From: an uncultured Intestinimonas sp.
Lineage (GTDB): Bacteria; Bacillota; Clostridia; Oscillospirales; Oscillospiraceae
NCBI RefSeq assembly: GCF_944387725.1
Contig: NZ_CALXGA010000004.1
Coordinates: 1 to 59,174, forward strand
Length of the DNA stretch: 59,174 nt
Reading direction: 5' to 3'
How positions within the stretch are numbered: the stretch's first letter is position 1; each line of letters opens with the position of its first letter. The notes under the pieces are model-generated. The model was not told the DNA's origin, made no database searches, and saw nothing but the letters and a program-made list of their open reading frames with translations. Both the position numbers and the translations under genes were made by a program. Positions 24,110-35,818 of the stretch are shown here, piece by piece.

Positions 24110-24503
24110 AACGGAGCCGCAAGTCCCTTCCGGCGGAACGCCGGACTTCCAAACCAGATGGAATCCGGTCAAACGGCCCCCGCCGGGCAGACGCCCCCGG
24201 AGGAACTCTGTTTATTCAAAAAATACGAATGAATATCCATTTTATCCGGAAAATGAAACTCATCCCTTTCCACCGGATTTTGTGGAAATGTGGAAAACTC
24301 CCTGTGGACAACTTTTCCCGTTTTTTCCCCATGTGGAAAGACCCTGATTTTCTCCACAACCCCTGTGGACAGATTTTTCTTGCAGCCCCAACGCTTTTCG
24401 CCGGTTTTCCACATCCATTTCCCCTACGGATACTATTGCTACAAAAATCCTCTCCTCTCCTCACAAAGAGAGCGGCAGAACACGAAAGGAAGGTACCCCC
24501 GCC
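24110..24503. other. oriC: Replication origin oriC (dnaA-dnaN spacer)
   Basis: DnaA-box-like sequences cluster at 24281 (TGTGGAAAT), 24289 (TGTGGAAAA), 24303 (TGTGGACAA), 24332 (TGTGGAAAG), 24350 (TTCTCCACA), 24364 (TGTGGACAG) and 24405 (TTTTCCACA). AT-rich stretches lie at 24210-24250 and about 24425-24450. Few are the canonical TTATCCACA. Gene orientation diverges around this region, which supports the origin. The first 100 bp hold GC-rich hairpin repeats. Confidence 0.88.
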
Positions 24504-25616
24504 ATGAAGTTTTCCTGTGAAAAGGCCATCCTGCAATCGGCCATCGCCGTCACCGCACGGACCGTCTCCCCTAAAAGCTCCATCCCGGCTCTGGAGGGCA
24601 TCCTCCTGGAAGCCGGGAATGAACTACGGCTCACCGGTTATAACCTGGAGACCGGCATCCGTACCATGGTCCCCGCCCAGATTGAAGAGGAGGGAAGCCT
24701 GGTGCTCTCCGCCCGGCTCTTCGGCGAAATCGTCCGCAAGCTTCCCGACGACGTCATCTCCTTCTCCGCAAAGGACTTTCAGGTAGATATCATCTGCGGA
24801 ACCAGTCATTTCCATATCCTAGCCATTGACCCAGAGGATTTTCCCGACCTGCCCACCGTGGAAGACAAAAACGGATTCCATATTTCCCGGGACAAACTGG
24901 GCTCCATGATCCGCCAGACCATCTTCGCCGTCAGCGACAACGAGGCGCGGCCCATCCACACCGGCTCCCTCTTCGAGCTGGACGACACCGGCCTCACCGT
25001 CGTCAGCGTGGACGGCTACCGCCTGGCCCTCCGGCACGAGGCCGTCACCGCCAAGGACGGAGGGGCCTTCTCCTTTGTGGTGCCAGGCGCCGCCCTCAAT
25101 GAGGTGGAGAAGATCTGCGGCGACAGCCAGGAGGACGCGGCCATTACCCAGGGGGAGCGCCACATCATGTTCCAGATCGGAGACACGATGCTGATCTCCC
25201 GGCGGCTGGAGGGAGAGTTTTTGGCCTACCGCCAGGCCATTCCCCGGAACAACGCCATCCAGGTAGAGGGGGACACCAAGACCCTATTGACCTCCATCGA
25301 CCGGGTTTCCCTCATTATCAGCGACAAGCTCAAGTCCCCCCTACGCTGTGTCTTCGGAGACCAGGTGCTCCACATCACCACCAAGACCGGCATCGGGGAC
25401 GCCTCTGACCAGTGCCCCATCGACGGGGACGGCGGGGGCCTGGAGATCGGCTTTAATAACCGCTATCTCATGGACGCTCTGAAGGCCGCTCCTGCCAGCC
25501 GGGTACGGCTGGAACTCAGCTCCGGCGTGGCCCCCTGCGTCATCCTGCCCGCCGGAGAGGGAGAGGAGGACTTCCTCTATATGGTCCTGCCGGTGCGGCT
25601 CAAGGCCGGAGAATAA
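24504..25616 (+). CDS. dnaN: DNA polymerase III beta subunit (sliding clamp)
   Basis: Ring-shaped processivity clamp, 370 residues in three similar domains of about 120. It starts MKFSCEKAILQSAI and ends with the C-terminal MVLPVRL motif of the family. GGAAGG lies upstream of the ATG. It is the first gene of a long plus-strand run away from oriC. Confidence 0.97.
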   Translation: MKFSCEKAILQSAIAVTARTVSPKSSIPALEGILLEAGNELRLTGYNLETGIRTMVPAQIEEEGSLVLSARLFGEIVRKLPDDVISFSAKDFQVDIICGTSHFHILAIDPEDFPDLPTVEDKNGFHISRDKLGSMIRQTIFAVSDNEARPIHTGSLFELDDTGLTVVSVDGYRLALRHEAVTAKDGGAFSFVVPGAALNEVEKICGDSQEDAAITQGERHIMFQIGDTMLISRRLEGEFLAYRQAIPRNNAIQVEGDTKTLLTSIDRVSLIISDKLKSPLRCVFGDQVLHITTKTGIGDASDQCPIDGDGGGLEIGFNNRYLMDALKAAPASRVRLELSSGVAPCVILPAGEGEEDFLYMVLPVRLKAGE

Positions 25617-25630
25617 GGAGGAGACCCCTT

Positions 25631-26053
25631 TTGGAATTGAAACCCTATCTGCGCTTTGCCCAGTTCTATGAGACCGACGCCATGGGCATTATCTACCACG
25701 CCAACTACATCCACTGGATGGAGGAGGCCCGCATCGACATGATGGACCAGCTAGGCTGGCCCTACCGGCGGGTCCACGACGCCGGGCTGGACTTCGGCGT
25801 CACCGAAGTGAGCTGCCGCCACCGGGGGATGGTCCGCTTCGGGGATACCGTGGCCATTCAACCCTCCCTCATCCGGCTGACCCCAGCCAAGATGGAGGTG
25901 GGCTACCGGATCACCGACGCCAAGACAGGGGAGCTGAAGGCTGAGGGTTCCACTGGGCACTTCTTCTTCGATATACGGCAGCAAAAGCCCGTGGCCCTCA
26001 AACGGGCCATCCCGGAGCTCTACCAGCTCTTTGCCCAGTGCAAGGAGGGGTGA
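25631..26053 (+). CDS. Acyl-CoA thioesterase, 4-hydroxybenzoyl-CoA thioesterase (hot-dog) family
   Basis: 140 residues. The catalytic-loop motif YETDAMGIIYHANYIHWMEEAR (residues about 13-34) is typical of the YbgC/4HBT family, which hydrolyses acyl-CoA thioesters. The start is TTG, set by AAGGAGG 8 bases upstream. It is inserted between dnaN and yaaA; its substrate cannot be read. Confidence 0.88.
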   Translation: MELKPYLRFAQFYETDAMGIIYHANYIHWMEEARIDMMDQLGWPYRRVHDAGLDFGVTEVSCRHRGMVRFGDTVAIQPSLIRLTPAKMEVGYRITDAKTGELKAEGSTGHFFFDIRQQKPVALKRAIPELYQLFAQCKEG

Positions 26054-26077
26054 CCCTTGGAGAGAGGAGGAGAGGGA

Positions 26078-26290
26078 ATGGAGGAACAGAGGGTAGCCAT
26101 CACCACTGAATTTATCAAGCTGGACGCCCTGCTGAAATTCGCCGGGTTCACAGAGACCGGTGGGGAGGCCAAGGAGGCCATCCAGGCCGGGGCGGTGAAG
26201 GTTAACGGGGCGGTCTGCACCATGCGGGGCAAAAAGCTTCGTCCCGGCGACCAGGTGGAGCTCCATGGGGTGCGGCTGGTGGTGGAATGA
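26078..26290 (+). CDS. yaaA: S4-domain RNA-binding protein YaaA
   Basis: 70 residues. S4-like RNA-binding fold with [20 protein letters not shown] and [19 protein letters not shown]. The start at ATG 26078 follows GGAGGAGAGGGA; an upstream TTG is unlikely. The last 4 bases overlap recF, the conserved order in Firmicutes. Confidence 0.9.
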   Translation: MEEQRVAITTEFIKLDALLKFAGFTETGGEAKEAIQAGAVKVNGAVCTMRGKKLRPGDQVELHGVRLVVE

Positions 26291-27390
26291 TTATCCGATC
26301 CATCGCTCTGGAGCACTTTCGCAACTACGGGGCTCTGGAGGCCGGCTTCTCCCCCGGGGTCAACGTCATCTATGGGGAGAACGCCCAGGGAAAGACCAAC
26401 CTGCTGGAGGCGGTAGCCTATCTCTCCACCGCCTCCTCCCACCGGGCCCGGTATGACCGGGAGCTCATTCAGATGGGGGAGGAGGCCGCACTGATTCGGG
26501 CGGGGCTGCTGTCCCGGAACCGGGACTTCACCCTGGAGACCCGGCTGCGCCGGGGCCAGCGGCGGCAGCTCTTTTCCAACGGGGTGCGGCTCCGTTCGGC
26601 GGGGGAGCTCTCCGGAATCCTGACCACCGTGCTCTTCTGTCCCGAGGACCTCTCCCTCATCCGGGCGGGGGCGGCGGAGCGGCGGCGGTTTCTGGACGGG
26701 TGCATCTGCCAGCTCCGGCCCAGGTATGCCGCCGCCCTGGCCGAGTACCGGCGGCTCTATGAGCACAAGACCCGTATTCTTCGGGACTGGCAGGAGAAGC
26801 CCTCCCTTCTGGAGACCCTGGACGAGTTCTCCCTGGCCATGGCCCGGGCAGGGGCCGTGCTCATCCACTATCGGGCCCACTTCATCCGGCGGCTCCGGGA
26901 GGCGGCTCCCCCCATCCACGCCGACTTCTCCGGGGGGCGGGAGGCCCTGGGGCTCCATTACGCCACTGTGAGCACCATTTCTGATCCGGAGGCCCCGGTC
27001 CGGGAGCTTCTGCCCCGGATCTTGGAGCACCAGCGGACCCACCGCCAGGCCGAGCTGGAGACCCGGCAGTGCCTTACCGGGCCCCACAAGGATGATCTGG
27101 TGGTGGATCTGGACGGTATGGAGGCCAAGACCTACGCCTCCCAGGGACAGACCCGCACCGCCGCCCTCTCCCTAAAGCTGGGCTGCCGGGAAATCTTCTA
27201 CCAGGACACCGGGGAGTGGCCCGTCCTCCTGCTGGATGATGTGCTCAGTGAGCTGGACCACCGGCGGCAGGCCTTCGTGCTCAACCGCATCGGCGGGGGG
27301 CAGGTCTTCATCACCTGCTGTGAGGAGGACCGGCTCTCCGGGCTGGAGGAGGGGGCCGTCTTCCACATCCAGGGTGGAAGACTGGTTTGA
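26287..27390 (+). CDS. recF: DNA replication and repair protein RecF
   Basis: SMC-like ABC ATPase that helps load RecA at gaps. 367 residues. Walker [14 protein letters not shown] (about 30-42), the signature [13 protein letters not shown] and Walker [13 protein letters not shown]. The start overlaps yaaA (ATGA). Confidence 0.96.
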   Translation: MIIRSIALEHFRNYGALEAGFSPGVNVIYGENAQGKTNLLEAVAYLSTASSHRARYDRELIQMGEEAALIRAGLLSRNRDFTLETRLRRGQRRQLFSNGVRLRSAGELSGILTTVLFCPEDLSLIRAGAAERRRFLDGCICQLRPRYAAALAEYRRLYEHKTRILRDWQEKPSLLETLDEFSLAMARAGAVLIHYRAHFIRRLREAAPPIHADFSGGREALGLHYATVSTISDPEAPVRELLPRILEHQRTHRQAELETRQCLTGPHKDDLVVDLDGMEAKTYASQGQTRTAALSLKLGCREIFYQDTGEWPVLLLDDVLSELDHRRQAFVLNRIGGGQVFITCCEEDRLSGLEEGAVFHIQGGRLV

Positions 27391-27391
27391 C

Positions 27392-27455
27392 CCGCCGGGG
27401 GGCCGTCCGGCCGGATTCTATCCGGTCCACGGTGGGAGGGGTCCCCTCCCAAAGA
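27392..27455 (+). repeat. GC-rich hairpin repeat (family C)
   Basis: The recF-remB spacer contains CCGGGGGGCCGTCCGG, CGGATTCTATCC and a GGGAGGGG/CCCCTCCC hairpin. It resembles the segment at 53893-53955 and, inverted and partially, 24150-24210. Function unknown. Confidence 0.5.
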
Positions 27456-27478
27456 GGACAGAAAGGAACAAAACAGCC

Positions 27479-29810
<2,332 letters not shown>

Positions 29811-30187
29811 GGGCGCGCCTGCCCGGCGGGGGCAAGGTCCATTTCTTTTTCTGCGGAAAAAACGGGTCTTGACTCCAAAGAAAAAGGGGGTCCGGTTTTC
29901 GGGAGGCTTATAGGCGTATACGGCGGCCAGCGGCTTTCGTATGAGTGCGGGGACCCCTTCCGGCCGTTACGGCCTGAGTTTGTGCAATAAGGATGGGTTT
30001 GTGTTCTATCCAACCGCCGCCTGGCGGTCCTTCTCCCCGAGCAGAGTGCACGGCGCAAGTTTTGCGGTGTTGGGAGAACCTTGCCCACCGGCGGGGGACC
30101 GCAACTCCCGACAGTGGTGTCTGCGCCCAAGTGAAATACAAAAAGAGGACCCCAGGAAGAAGAACCTCAACTGAGGAGGAACAATAA
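29811..30187 (+). other. gyrB-gyrA spacer, no gene seen
   Basis: 377 bp. It begins with GGGGCAAGGTCCATTTC and a copy of the TTCTTTTTCTGCGGAAAA segment also found after dnaA, then has GC-rich inverted repeats such as CCGGCCGTTACGGCC. No ORF, tRNA or clear promoter was found. AGGAGGAACAATAA at the end is the gyrA Shine-Dalgarno. Confidence 0.5.
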
Positions 30188-32713
30188 GTGAGCAAAAAAC
30201 CGCAGTATGATCCTGAAGAAATTCGCTATCCCAACCAGGTCATCGTCTCGTCGCCCCTGGTGCCGGAGATGGAGAAGTCCTATATCGAGTACGCCATGAG
30301 CGTCATCGTGGGCCGGGCCCTGCCCGACGTCCGGGACGGGCTTAAGCCCGTCCACCGGCGCATCCTCTACGCCATGTATGAGGACAATCTCACCCACGAC
30401 AAGCCCTTCAAGAAGTCGGCCACCTGCGTGGGCGACGTGCTGGGCCGGTACCATCCCCACGGGGATCAGAGCGTCTATGACGCCCTGGTGCGGCTGGCTC
30501 AGGACTTCTCCATGCGCTACATGCTGGTGGAGGGCCACGGCAACTTCGGCTCCGTGGACGGCGACCCCCCGGCCGCCTACCGTTACACCGAGGCCCGGCT
30601 GTCCAAAATTTCCGAGGAAATGCTCCGAGATATCGACAAGGAGACTGTGGACTGGGACCCCAACTTCGACGAGTCCCGGAAGGAGCCCCGGGTCCTGCCC
30701 TCCCGGTTCCCCAACCTGCTGGTGAACGGATCGTCCGGCATCGCCGTGGGTATGGCCACCAACATCCCGCCCCACAACCTGCGAGAGGTCATCGACGCCG
30801 TCATCTGCGTTCTGGACGACCCGGAGGCCACCCTGGCCGACCTGATGGAGCACATCAAGGGGCCTGATTTCCCCACCCGGGGCATCATCATGGGCCGCTC
30901 CGGCATCCGGGCGGCCTACGCCACCGGCCGGGGCCGCCTGATGGTCCGCGCCCGCACCGAGTTCGAGGAGTTCGGCAAGGACCGCATCCGCATCATTGTC
31001 ACAGAACTGCCCTATCAGGTCAACAAGCGGATGCTCATTAAGAGCATGGCCGAGCAGGTGGAGGACAAGCGCCTGGAGGGCATCTCCGACATCCGGGACG
31101 AGACCGACCGCAACGGTATGCGCATCGTCATCGAGCTCAAGAAGGACGCCAACCCCCAGGTGGTGCTCAACCGGCTCTTCGCCCAGACCCAGCTCCAGAC
31201 CACTTTCGCCATCAATATGCTGGCCCTGGTGAACAACCAGTCCCAGCCCAAAATCCTCTCCCTGCGGCATATCCTGGACGAGTATATCGCCTTCCAGGAG
31301 GAAGTCCTCATCCGGCGGACCCGGTACGACCTGCGGAAGGCCCAGGAGCGGGCCCACCTGCTGGAGGGTCTGCTCATTGCACAGGACCACATCGACGAGG
31401 TCATCAAAATTATCCGGGAGAGCTACGACAACGCCAAGGAGCGGCTCATGGAGCGCTTTGCCCTGGATGACGTCCAGGCCCAGGCCATCTGCGACATGCG
31501 GCTTATCGCCCTCCAGGGCCTCAACCGGGAGAAGCTGGAGGCCGAGTACAAGGAGCTTGAGGAGCGCATTGCCTACTTCCAAAAGCTCCTCTCCGATGAG
31601 GAGATGCTCAAGGGCGTGCTCAAGGAGGAGCTCACCGCCATCCGGGACAAGTACGGCGACGGGCGCCGCACCGAAATCCAGGACGTGGAGGACGAGTTGG
31701 ACATTGAGGACCTCATCGAGGAGGAGGAGTGCGTCTTCACCCTCACCCAGGCGGGCTACCTCAAACGGACCCCGGCCTCGGCCTACCGGGCCCAGAAGCG
31801 GGGGGGCAAGGGCGTCAGCGCTCAGACCCTCAAGGAGGCCGACTGTGTGGAGACCGTCTTTACCGCCTCCACCCACGACTATATCCTATTCTTCACCAAC
31901 CGGGGCCGGGTCCACCGGAAGAAGGGCTACCAGATTCCCGAGGCGGGGCGGACGGCCAAGGGCACAAACATCGTCAACCTCCTGCCGGTGGAGCCGGGGG
32001 AGAAGGTCACTGCCATGATCCACCTGCGGGAGTACGCGGAGGACCGCTTCCTGGTGATGGTCACCCGGAACGGTACGGTAAAGCGCATCCAGCTCTCGGC
32101 CATCCACACCGCCCGGAAGGCGGGTATCCGCTGCATCACCCTGGAAGAGGGGGACGAGCTCATCTGCGTCCGGGAGACCGACGGGGAGCAGGCCATTCTC
32201 ATCGTCACCCACGACGGCATGTCCATCAGCTTCCGGGAGACCGATGTGCGGTGCATGGGCCGGGACGCCGCCGGTGTCCGGGGCATCCGGCTTCGGGAGG
32301 GGGACTATGTCATCGGGGCCGCCCGGGCCAAGCACGACCACCAGGTTCTCATGGTTACAGAGAACGGCTATGGTAAGCGCACCGGCATGGACGAGTACTT
32401 CCGGGCCGACGGACCCCAGAACCGGGGGGGCTACGGCCTCAAGGGGTACCAGGTCACTGACAAGACCGGGCCCATTGCCGGGGTTAAGGTGGTGGATGAG
32501 AACGATGACATCTTCATCATCTCCGACGATGGCGTCATCATCCGCATGAGCGTGAAGGATATCAACATTTACAGCCGCTTCGCCCAGGGCGTCATCCTCA
32601 TGCGGCTCCAGGAGGGGGTCAAGGTCATCTCCATCGCCCGCACGGAGCACGAGGAGGAGACGGAAAACCCGGCGGAGTCCGAAGAGAGCGGGGAGGAGGA
32701 TGAGCAGCCGTGA
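30188..32713 (+). CDS. gyrA: DNA gyrase subunit A
   Basis: Breakage-reunion subunit, 841 residues, GTG start after AGGAGG. The catalytic Tyr133 lies in [10 protein letters not shown]. The C-terminal wrapping domain has the GyrA box QKRGGKG, which marks gyrase rather than topoisomerase IV, and ends in an acidic tail. Oddity: the quinolone-determining loop reads [10 protein letters not shown], with Gln94 at the E. coli Ser83 position and Ser95 at Ala84. Confidence 0.97.
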   Translation: MSKKPQYDPEEIRYPNQVIVSSPLVPEMEKSYIEYAMSVIVGRALPDVRDGLKPVHRRILYAMYEDNLTHDKPFKKSATCVGDVLGRYHPHGDQSVYDALVRLAQDFSMRYMLVEGHGNFGSVDGDPPAAYRYTEARLSKISEEMLRDIDKETVDWDPNFDESRKEPRVLPSRFPNLLVNGSSGIAVGMATNIPPHNLREVIDAVICVLDDPEATLADLMEHIKGPDFPTRGIIMGRSGIRAAYATGRGRLMVRARTEFEEFGKDRIRIIVTELPYQVNKRMLIKSMAEQVEDKRLEGISDIRDETDRNGMRIVIELKKDANPQVVLNRLFAQTQLQTTFAINMLALVNNQSQPKILSLRHILDEYIAFQEEVLIRRTRYDLRKAQERAHLLEGLLIAQDHIDEVIKIIRESYDNAKERLMERFALDDVQAQAICDMRLIALQGLNREKLEAEYKELEERIAYFQKLLSDEEMLKGVLKEELTAIRDKYGDGRRTEIQDVEDELDIEDLIEEEECVFTLTQAGYLKRTPASAYRAQKRGGKGVSAQTLKEADCVETVFTASTHDYILFFTNRGRVHRKKGYQIPEAGRTAKGTNIVNLLPVEPGEKVTAMIHLREYAEDRFLVMVTRNGTVKRIQLSAIHTARKAGIRCITLEEGDELICVRETDGEQAILIVTHDGMSISFRETDVRCMGRDAAGVRGIRLREGDYVIGAARAKHDHQVLMVTENGYGKRTGMDEYFRADGPQNRGGYGLKGYQVTDKTGPIAGVKVVDENDDIFIISDDGVIIRMSVKDINIYSRFAQGVILMRLQEGVKVISIARTEHEEETENPAESEESGEEDEQP

Positions 32714-33078
32714 GACGGAGGCGGGTCACCTACCGCCCCAGCAAGAGCCAGGCCATCTTCGGCGGCGTGGTGGGAATCATCTTTGTGTTCATCGGCCTCT
32801 TTATGGTCATTCCCACCTTTGGACCCTTCGGCCTTCTGTGGACCCTCATGGCCGTGGGGATTACCGGCATGAATTTCTATCAGGCCTTCGGCAAGGGCTA
32901 TGCCGGACCTGAAATCCACATTGAGGAGGAGCCGGGGGATGGTTCGGGACCCCAAGCGGGCCCGGCGGCGCGGAATACCCAGGAGCGCCTGCGGGAGCTC
33001 CAGGCCCTCTACGGCCAGGGTCTTATCACCCAGGAGGAGTTCGAGGCCAAGCGGAAGGAGATTTTGGAGGATCTGTAG
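32710..33078 (+). CDS. Membrane protein with C-terminal SHOCT-like domain
   Basis: 122 residues. Two TM segments (about 14-34 and 38-58), a Gly/Pro/Glu linker, then a short helical SHOCT-type motif ([26 protein letters not shown]) at the C-terminus. The GTG start overlaps the gyrA stop, so it is translationally coupled. Function unknown. Confidence 0.82.
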   Translation: MRRRRVTYRPSKSQAIFGGVVGIIFVFIGLFMVIPTFGPFGLLWTLMAVGITGMNFYQAFGKGYAGPEIHIEEEPGDGSGPQAGPAARNTQERLRELQALYGQGLITQEEFEAKRKEILEDL

Positions 33079-33097
33079 AATCGGAAGGAGAATGAGC

Positions 33098-33493
33098 ATG
33101 AAGTTCTTTGGTGTACTCTATGTGCGGCCGCGCTGGTTTCCCCTGATTGGGTCTCTGTTCCTGCTGATCAGCCCTTTTTTCGCGGGGGACGGAGTCCCCT
33201 TCTGGGCCTGTTCCACCTTTTGGTCCGGAATCCTTCTGCTGCCGTCCGGGGTGCTGGCCGCCGGGCAGTGTCTGGAGGCCGATGTGGGCAAGAAGCGGAA
33301 GCTGCGGGGCTTTGCCTGTCTTCTGGCTCTGGCGGCTGCTCTTCCGCCTCTGGTCTCCTTCCTGGCAGCAATGCTGAGATCTGGAGGGCCGATGAGCGGC
33401 TGGCAGTCCTTTGAGCTGACCGTATCCATCCTCCTTCTGTTTTGCGGCGGCTTTGTCCTGTGCTGGGACTGGCTCCACCGGGAGGACTCATGA
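33098..33493 (+). CDS. Small membrane protein of unknown function
   Basis: 131 residues with four hydrophobic segments (about 10-30, 38-55, 72-94 and 105-124). The ATG at 33098 is better spaced from AAGGAG than the ATG two codons earlier. It overlaps nothing and precedes rnhA by 23 bases. Family not recognised. Confidence 0.75.
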   Translation: MKFFGVLYVRPRWFPLIGSLFLLISPFFAGDGVPFWACSTFWSGILLLPSGVLAAGQCLEADVGKKRKLRGFACLLALAAALPPLVSFLAAMLRSGGPMSGWQSFELTVSILLLFCGGFVLCWDWLHREDS

Positions 33494-33516
33494 CAGCTGC
33501 GCGGGAAGGAGAAGCG

Positions 33517-33957
33517 ATGAAGCAGGTTACGATCTATACGGACGGGGCGTGCTCGGGCAATCCGGGGCCCGGTGGGTGGGGGGCCATCCTGATGTACGGG
33601 GAACACCGGAAGGAGCTCTCCGGGGGAGAGGCCCACACCACCAACAACCGCATGGAGCTCACCGGGGTCATCACCGCCCTGGAGGCCCTGAAGGAGCCCT
33701 GTGTGGTGGAGCTCTGGTCGGACTCCAAGTATGTCATTGACGCCCTTCAGAAGGGCTGGGCCAAGGGCTGGCGGGCCCGGGGCTGGGTGAAGAGCGACAA
33801 AAAGCCCGCCCTGAACCCGGATCTCTGGGCCCGGCTTCTGGAGCTGTGCGAATACCACCAGGTCCGCCTCCACTGGGTCAAGGGCCATGCGGAGAATCCG
33901 TATAACAACCGCTGTGACGAGCTGGCGGTGATGGAGAGCAGAAAGTACAGGGGGTAA
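33517..33957 (+). CDS. rnhA: Ribonuclease HI
   Basis: Degrades the RNA strand of RNA-DNA hybrids. 146 residues with the full catalytic set: D9 ([14 protein letters not shown]), E47 (NRMEL), D69 (WSDSKYVID), H124 and D134 ([15 protein letters not shown]). The last 24 codons and 66 bp of 3' flank are duplicated directly downstream (34093-34234). Confidence 0.96.
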   Translation: MKQVTIYTDGACSGNPGPGGWGAILMYGEHRKELSGGEAHTTNNRMELTGVITALEALKEPCVVELWSDSKYVIDALQKGWAKGWRARGWVKSDKKPALNPDLWARLLELCEYHQVRLHWVKGHAENPYNNRCDELAVMESRKYRG

Positions 33958-34023
33958 AAGGCCCTTGACCCAATCCAAGGGGGTCCCCGCGCGGCCAGCG
34001 CAGCTGGGCGCGTGGGGGAAGGA
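33882..34023 (+). repeat. 142-bp direct repeat, unit 1 (rnhA 3' end)
   Basis: Covers the end of rnhA from the codon of Gly123 plus downstream flank including CCTTGACCCAATCCAAGG. Unit 2 is offset by 211 bp and differs at a single base (Arg145 becomes Lys). Confidence 0.95.
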
Positions 34024-34092
34024 GGAGCAAGGGAGCGGCCGAAGTTTTCGCCGGAAGGCGGAAACGGAGGCAAGCGGACTTTGCGACGACGC

Positions 34093-34234
34093 GGGCCATG
34101 CGGAGAATCCGTATAACAACCGCTGTGACGAGCTGGCGGTGATGGAGAGCAGAAAGTACAAGGGGTAAAAGGCCCTTGACCCAATCCAAGGGGGTCCCCG
34201 CGCGGCCAGCGCAGCTGGGCGCGTGGGGGAAGGA
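34093..34234 (+). repeat. 142-bp direct repeat, unit 2 (orphan rnhA 3' end)
   Basis: Near-identical copy of 33882-34023. Its coding part ends in the same stop codon, but no RNase H core precedes it, so it is a non-functional fragment of a tandem duplication. Confidence 0.93.
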
Positions 34235-34260
34235 AAGAAAATGTGGACTGTCCGCCCCTC

Positions 34261-34289
34261 TTGCCTTTCCCGCGCCCATAGGGTAAAAT
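34261..34289 (+). promoter_or_regulatory. Probable promoter of the structured leader / C39-like operon
   Basis: TTGCCT (34261-34266), 17-bp spacer, TAAAAT (34284-34289), followed by AATGTC as at the parA promoter, where the -10 is also followed by AATGTC. Confidence 0.65.
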
Positions 34290-34541
34290 AATGTCTGCTG
34301 AATCAGCCGCAAGGCGGTTGATTCGTGCGGCACAGCCGCGCAATTCTTCCCACAACCGCCGAAATTGGCGATTGTGGGTAAAAGTCAGCCATTCCTGCAA
34401 TGCGTCCTTCTGCGGCGGAATGGATATGCCGCCGCAGGAAGTGCAGGTATTTTGGGCTGAAAGAGCCCAAAATACCTGCACTTGAACAAAGCCAATGGGC
34501 CTTGAAGCCCTGGCTTTCGGCTTTGTTCTTTACGCATGAAA
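34290..34541 (+). repeat. Structured leader element, copy A
   Basis: Four successive hairpins: 34349-34378 (CCCACAA...TTGTGGG), 34411-34436 (TGCGGCGG...CCGCCGCA), 34441-34481 (18-bp perfect stem GTGCAGGTATTTTGGGCT) and 34484-34528 (GAACAAAGCC...GGCTTTGTTC). It ends TTTACGCATGAAAA, 33 bases before the next gene. It is homologous to copies at 39391-39612 and, at the ends, 10503-10667. Confidence 0.8.
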
Positions 34542-34574
34542 ATAGGGAAAAACAGAACCCAGGAGGGACTTGCA

Positions 34575-35279
34575 TTGGAACACACCTGTGGCCGGAAGCA
34601 AAAAACACAGACAAAAAATAGGGAAAAAAAGCCCGCCTTGGAACACTTCTATGGCCTGAGCCGCCCGGAGCTGCTCACCATTACCGAGGGAAAGAAGACC
34701 TGGCAGGGGGCGGATCAGCTCTGGTACGCCGACGAGTGGAAGCAAAAGGCGGGTTGCGGCCCCACCGCCGCCTCGGTGATGGCAAGCTACCTGGCCCAGA
34801 CCCGCCCGTCCTGTGCCGCCCTCTATCCGTCCGGGAGCCAGGCGAAGGCCGATTTCACCGCCCTGATGGGGGAGCTCTGGCAGTACGTCACCCCCGGCAA
34901 GCGCGGGGTCAACCGCCCCCGCCTCTTCGCTAAGGGCTTTCACACCTTTGGGTCGGCCAAGGGGGTGGAGCTCCCCCTGCGGGAGCTGGATATCCCCCGC
35001 TTCAAGCTGGCCCGGCCCACGGCGGACCAGTGCGCCGCCTTTCTGCGCTCCGCCCTCTCTACCGACGCCCCGGTGGCCTGGATGAACCTCCACCGCGGGG
35101 AAGTGGAGCACCTGGACAACTGGCACTGGGTCACCATCATTGCCCTGGAGGAGCGCTCCGACGGCGCCCTGCTGTGCACCTTTTTGGACAGCGGGAAGGA
35201 GCTTACCGCCGACTTCCGGCTCTGGTTCCAGACCACCAAGCTGGGGGGCGGCCTGGTGAGCGTGGGGGAGACCCCATGA
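34575..35279 (+). CDS. Papain-fold (C39-like) cysteine peptidase-type protein
   Basis: 234 residues. The motif AGCGPTAASVM (C61), WHWVTI (H184) and FLDSGKEL (D205) form a Cys-His-Asp set like that of C39-type peptidases. No signal peptide or TM segment is seen, so it is probably cytoplasmic. The start is TTG 34575, 8 bases after AGGAGGG; an ATG at 34536 lacks a ribosome site. It overlaps the DUF1294 gene by ATGA. Substrate unknown. Confidence 0.75.
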   Translation: MEHTCGRKQKTQTKNREKKPALEHFYGLSRPELLTITEGKKTWQGADQLWYADEWKQKAGCGPTAASVMASYLAQTRPSCAALYPSGSQAKADFTALMGELWQYVTPGKRGVNRPRLFAKGFHTFGSAKGVELPLRELDIPRFKLARPTADQCAAFLRSALSTDAPVAWMNLHRGEVEHLDNWHWVTIIALEERSDGALLCTFLDSGKELTADFRLWFQTTKLGGGLVSVGETP

Positions 35280-35575
35280 GGGCTTTTCTCTCCGCCCACT
35301 GGAGCGTCCTGGCCCTGTGGGTCATCTTCGCCAGCGTCATTGACTTCGCCCTCATGGGCCTGGATAAGGGAAAGGCCCGCCGGGATGACTGGCGCATCCC
35401 CGAGCGGATCCTGTGGGCCTTTGCCCTGCTGGGGGGCGGCCCGGGAGGCTTTCTGGGGATGCGCTGCTTCCGCCACAAAACCCGGCACTGGTATTTTCGG
35501 TACGGCTTCCCCCTGCTGGCCCTCCTGGACTTGGCGCTGCTGGTGTGGCTGGCCCCCCTGTGGAGCCGCCTGTAG
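35276..35575 (+). CDS. DUF1294 membrane protein
   Basis: 99 residues. Family pattern: hydrophobic N-terminus, then MGLDKGKARRDDWRIPERIL, LLGGGPGGFLGM and FRHKTRHWYFRYGFPLL, then a C-terminal TM helix. Function unknown. Coupled to the preceding peptidase-like gene and followed by a terminator. Confidence 0.88.
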   Translation: MRAFLSAHWSVLALWVIFASVIDFALMGLDKGKARRDDWRIPERILWAFALLGGGPGGFLGMRCFRHKTRHWYFRYGFPLLALLDLALLVWLAPLWSRL

Positions 35576-35588
35576 CCCCGATGGAATC

Positions 35589-35618
35589 AAAAAAGGACGC
35601 CGGCGGCGTCCTTTTTTG
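35589..35618. terminator. Bidirectional terminator
   Basis: Palindromic AAAAAAGGACGCCG / CGGCGTCCTTTTTT with T-runs on both strands, right after the DUF1294 gene. Confidence 0.93.
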
Positions 35619-35690
35619 ATGGAGGGCGGGCCCTTTGGGGAGGGGGCCGCACTTGAGAAAAGAGGGGCCGGTTTCAGCCCCTCTAAAAAG

Positions 35691-35731
35691 TTATTCACAT
35701 TGTCAACAAAGTTATCAACAGGTGTGGAAAG
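35691..35731. other. DnaA-box-like cluster
   Basis: TTATTCACA (35691), TTATCAACA (35712) and TGTGGAAAG (35723) lie within 41 bp in an intergenic gap 11 kb from oriC. Each is one or two bases off TTATCCACA. Confidence 0.45.
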
Positions 35732-35818
35732 CCGCGCTCCGCCGGCGGGACAGGGGCGGCGGCTCCTTTCTGGCTGTGGATCCGGCACAGGCGCCGGAAG
35801 CGCGCTGCTGGCCGTCCA

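Noticed and set aside
24882-24895. ATTTCCCGGGACAA in dnaN, like the Noc-binding site ATTTCCCGGGAAAT
   Set aside because: Two mismatches in the palindrome and a single copy within coding sequence; not enough to call a Noc site.
33963-33980. CCTTGACCCAATCCAAGG as a terminator after rnhA
   Set aside because: Only a 5-bp stem and no T-run; it is merely part of the duplicated 142-bp unit.
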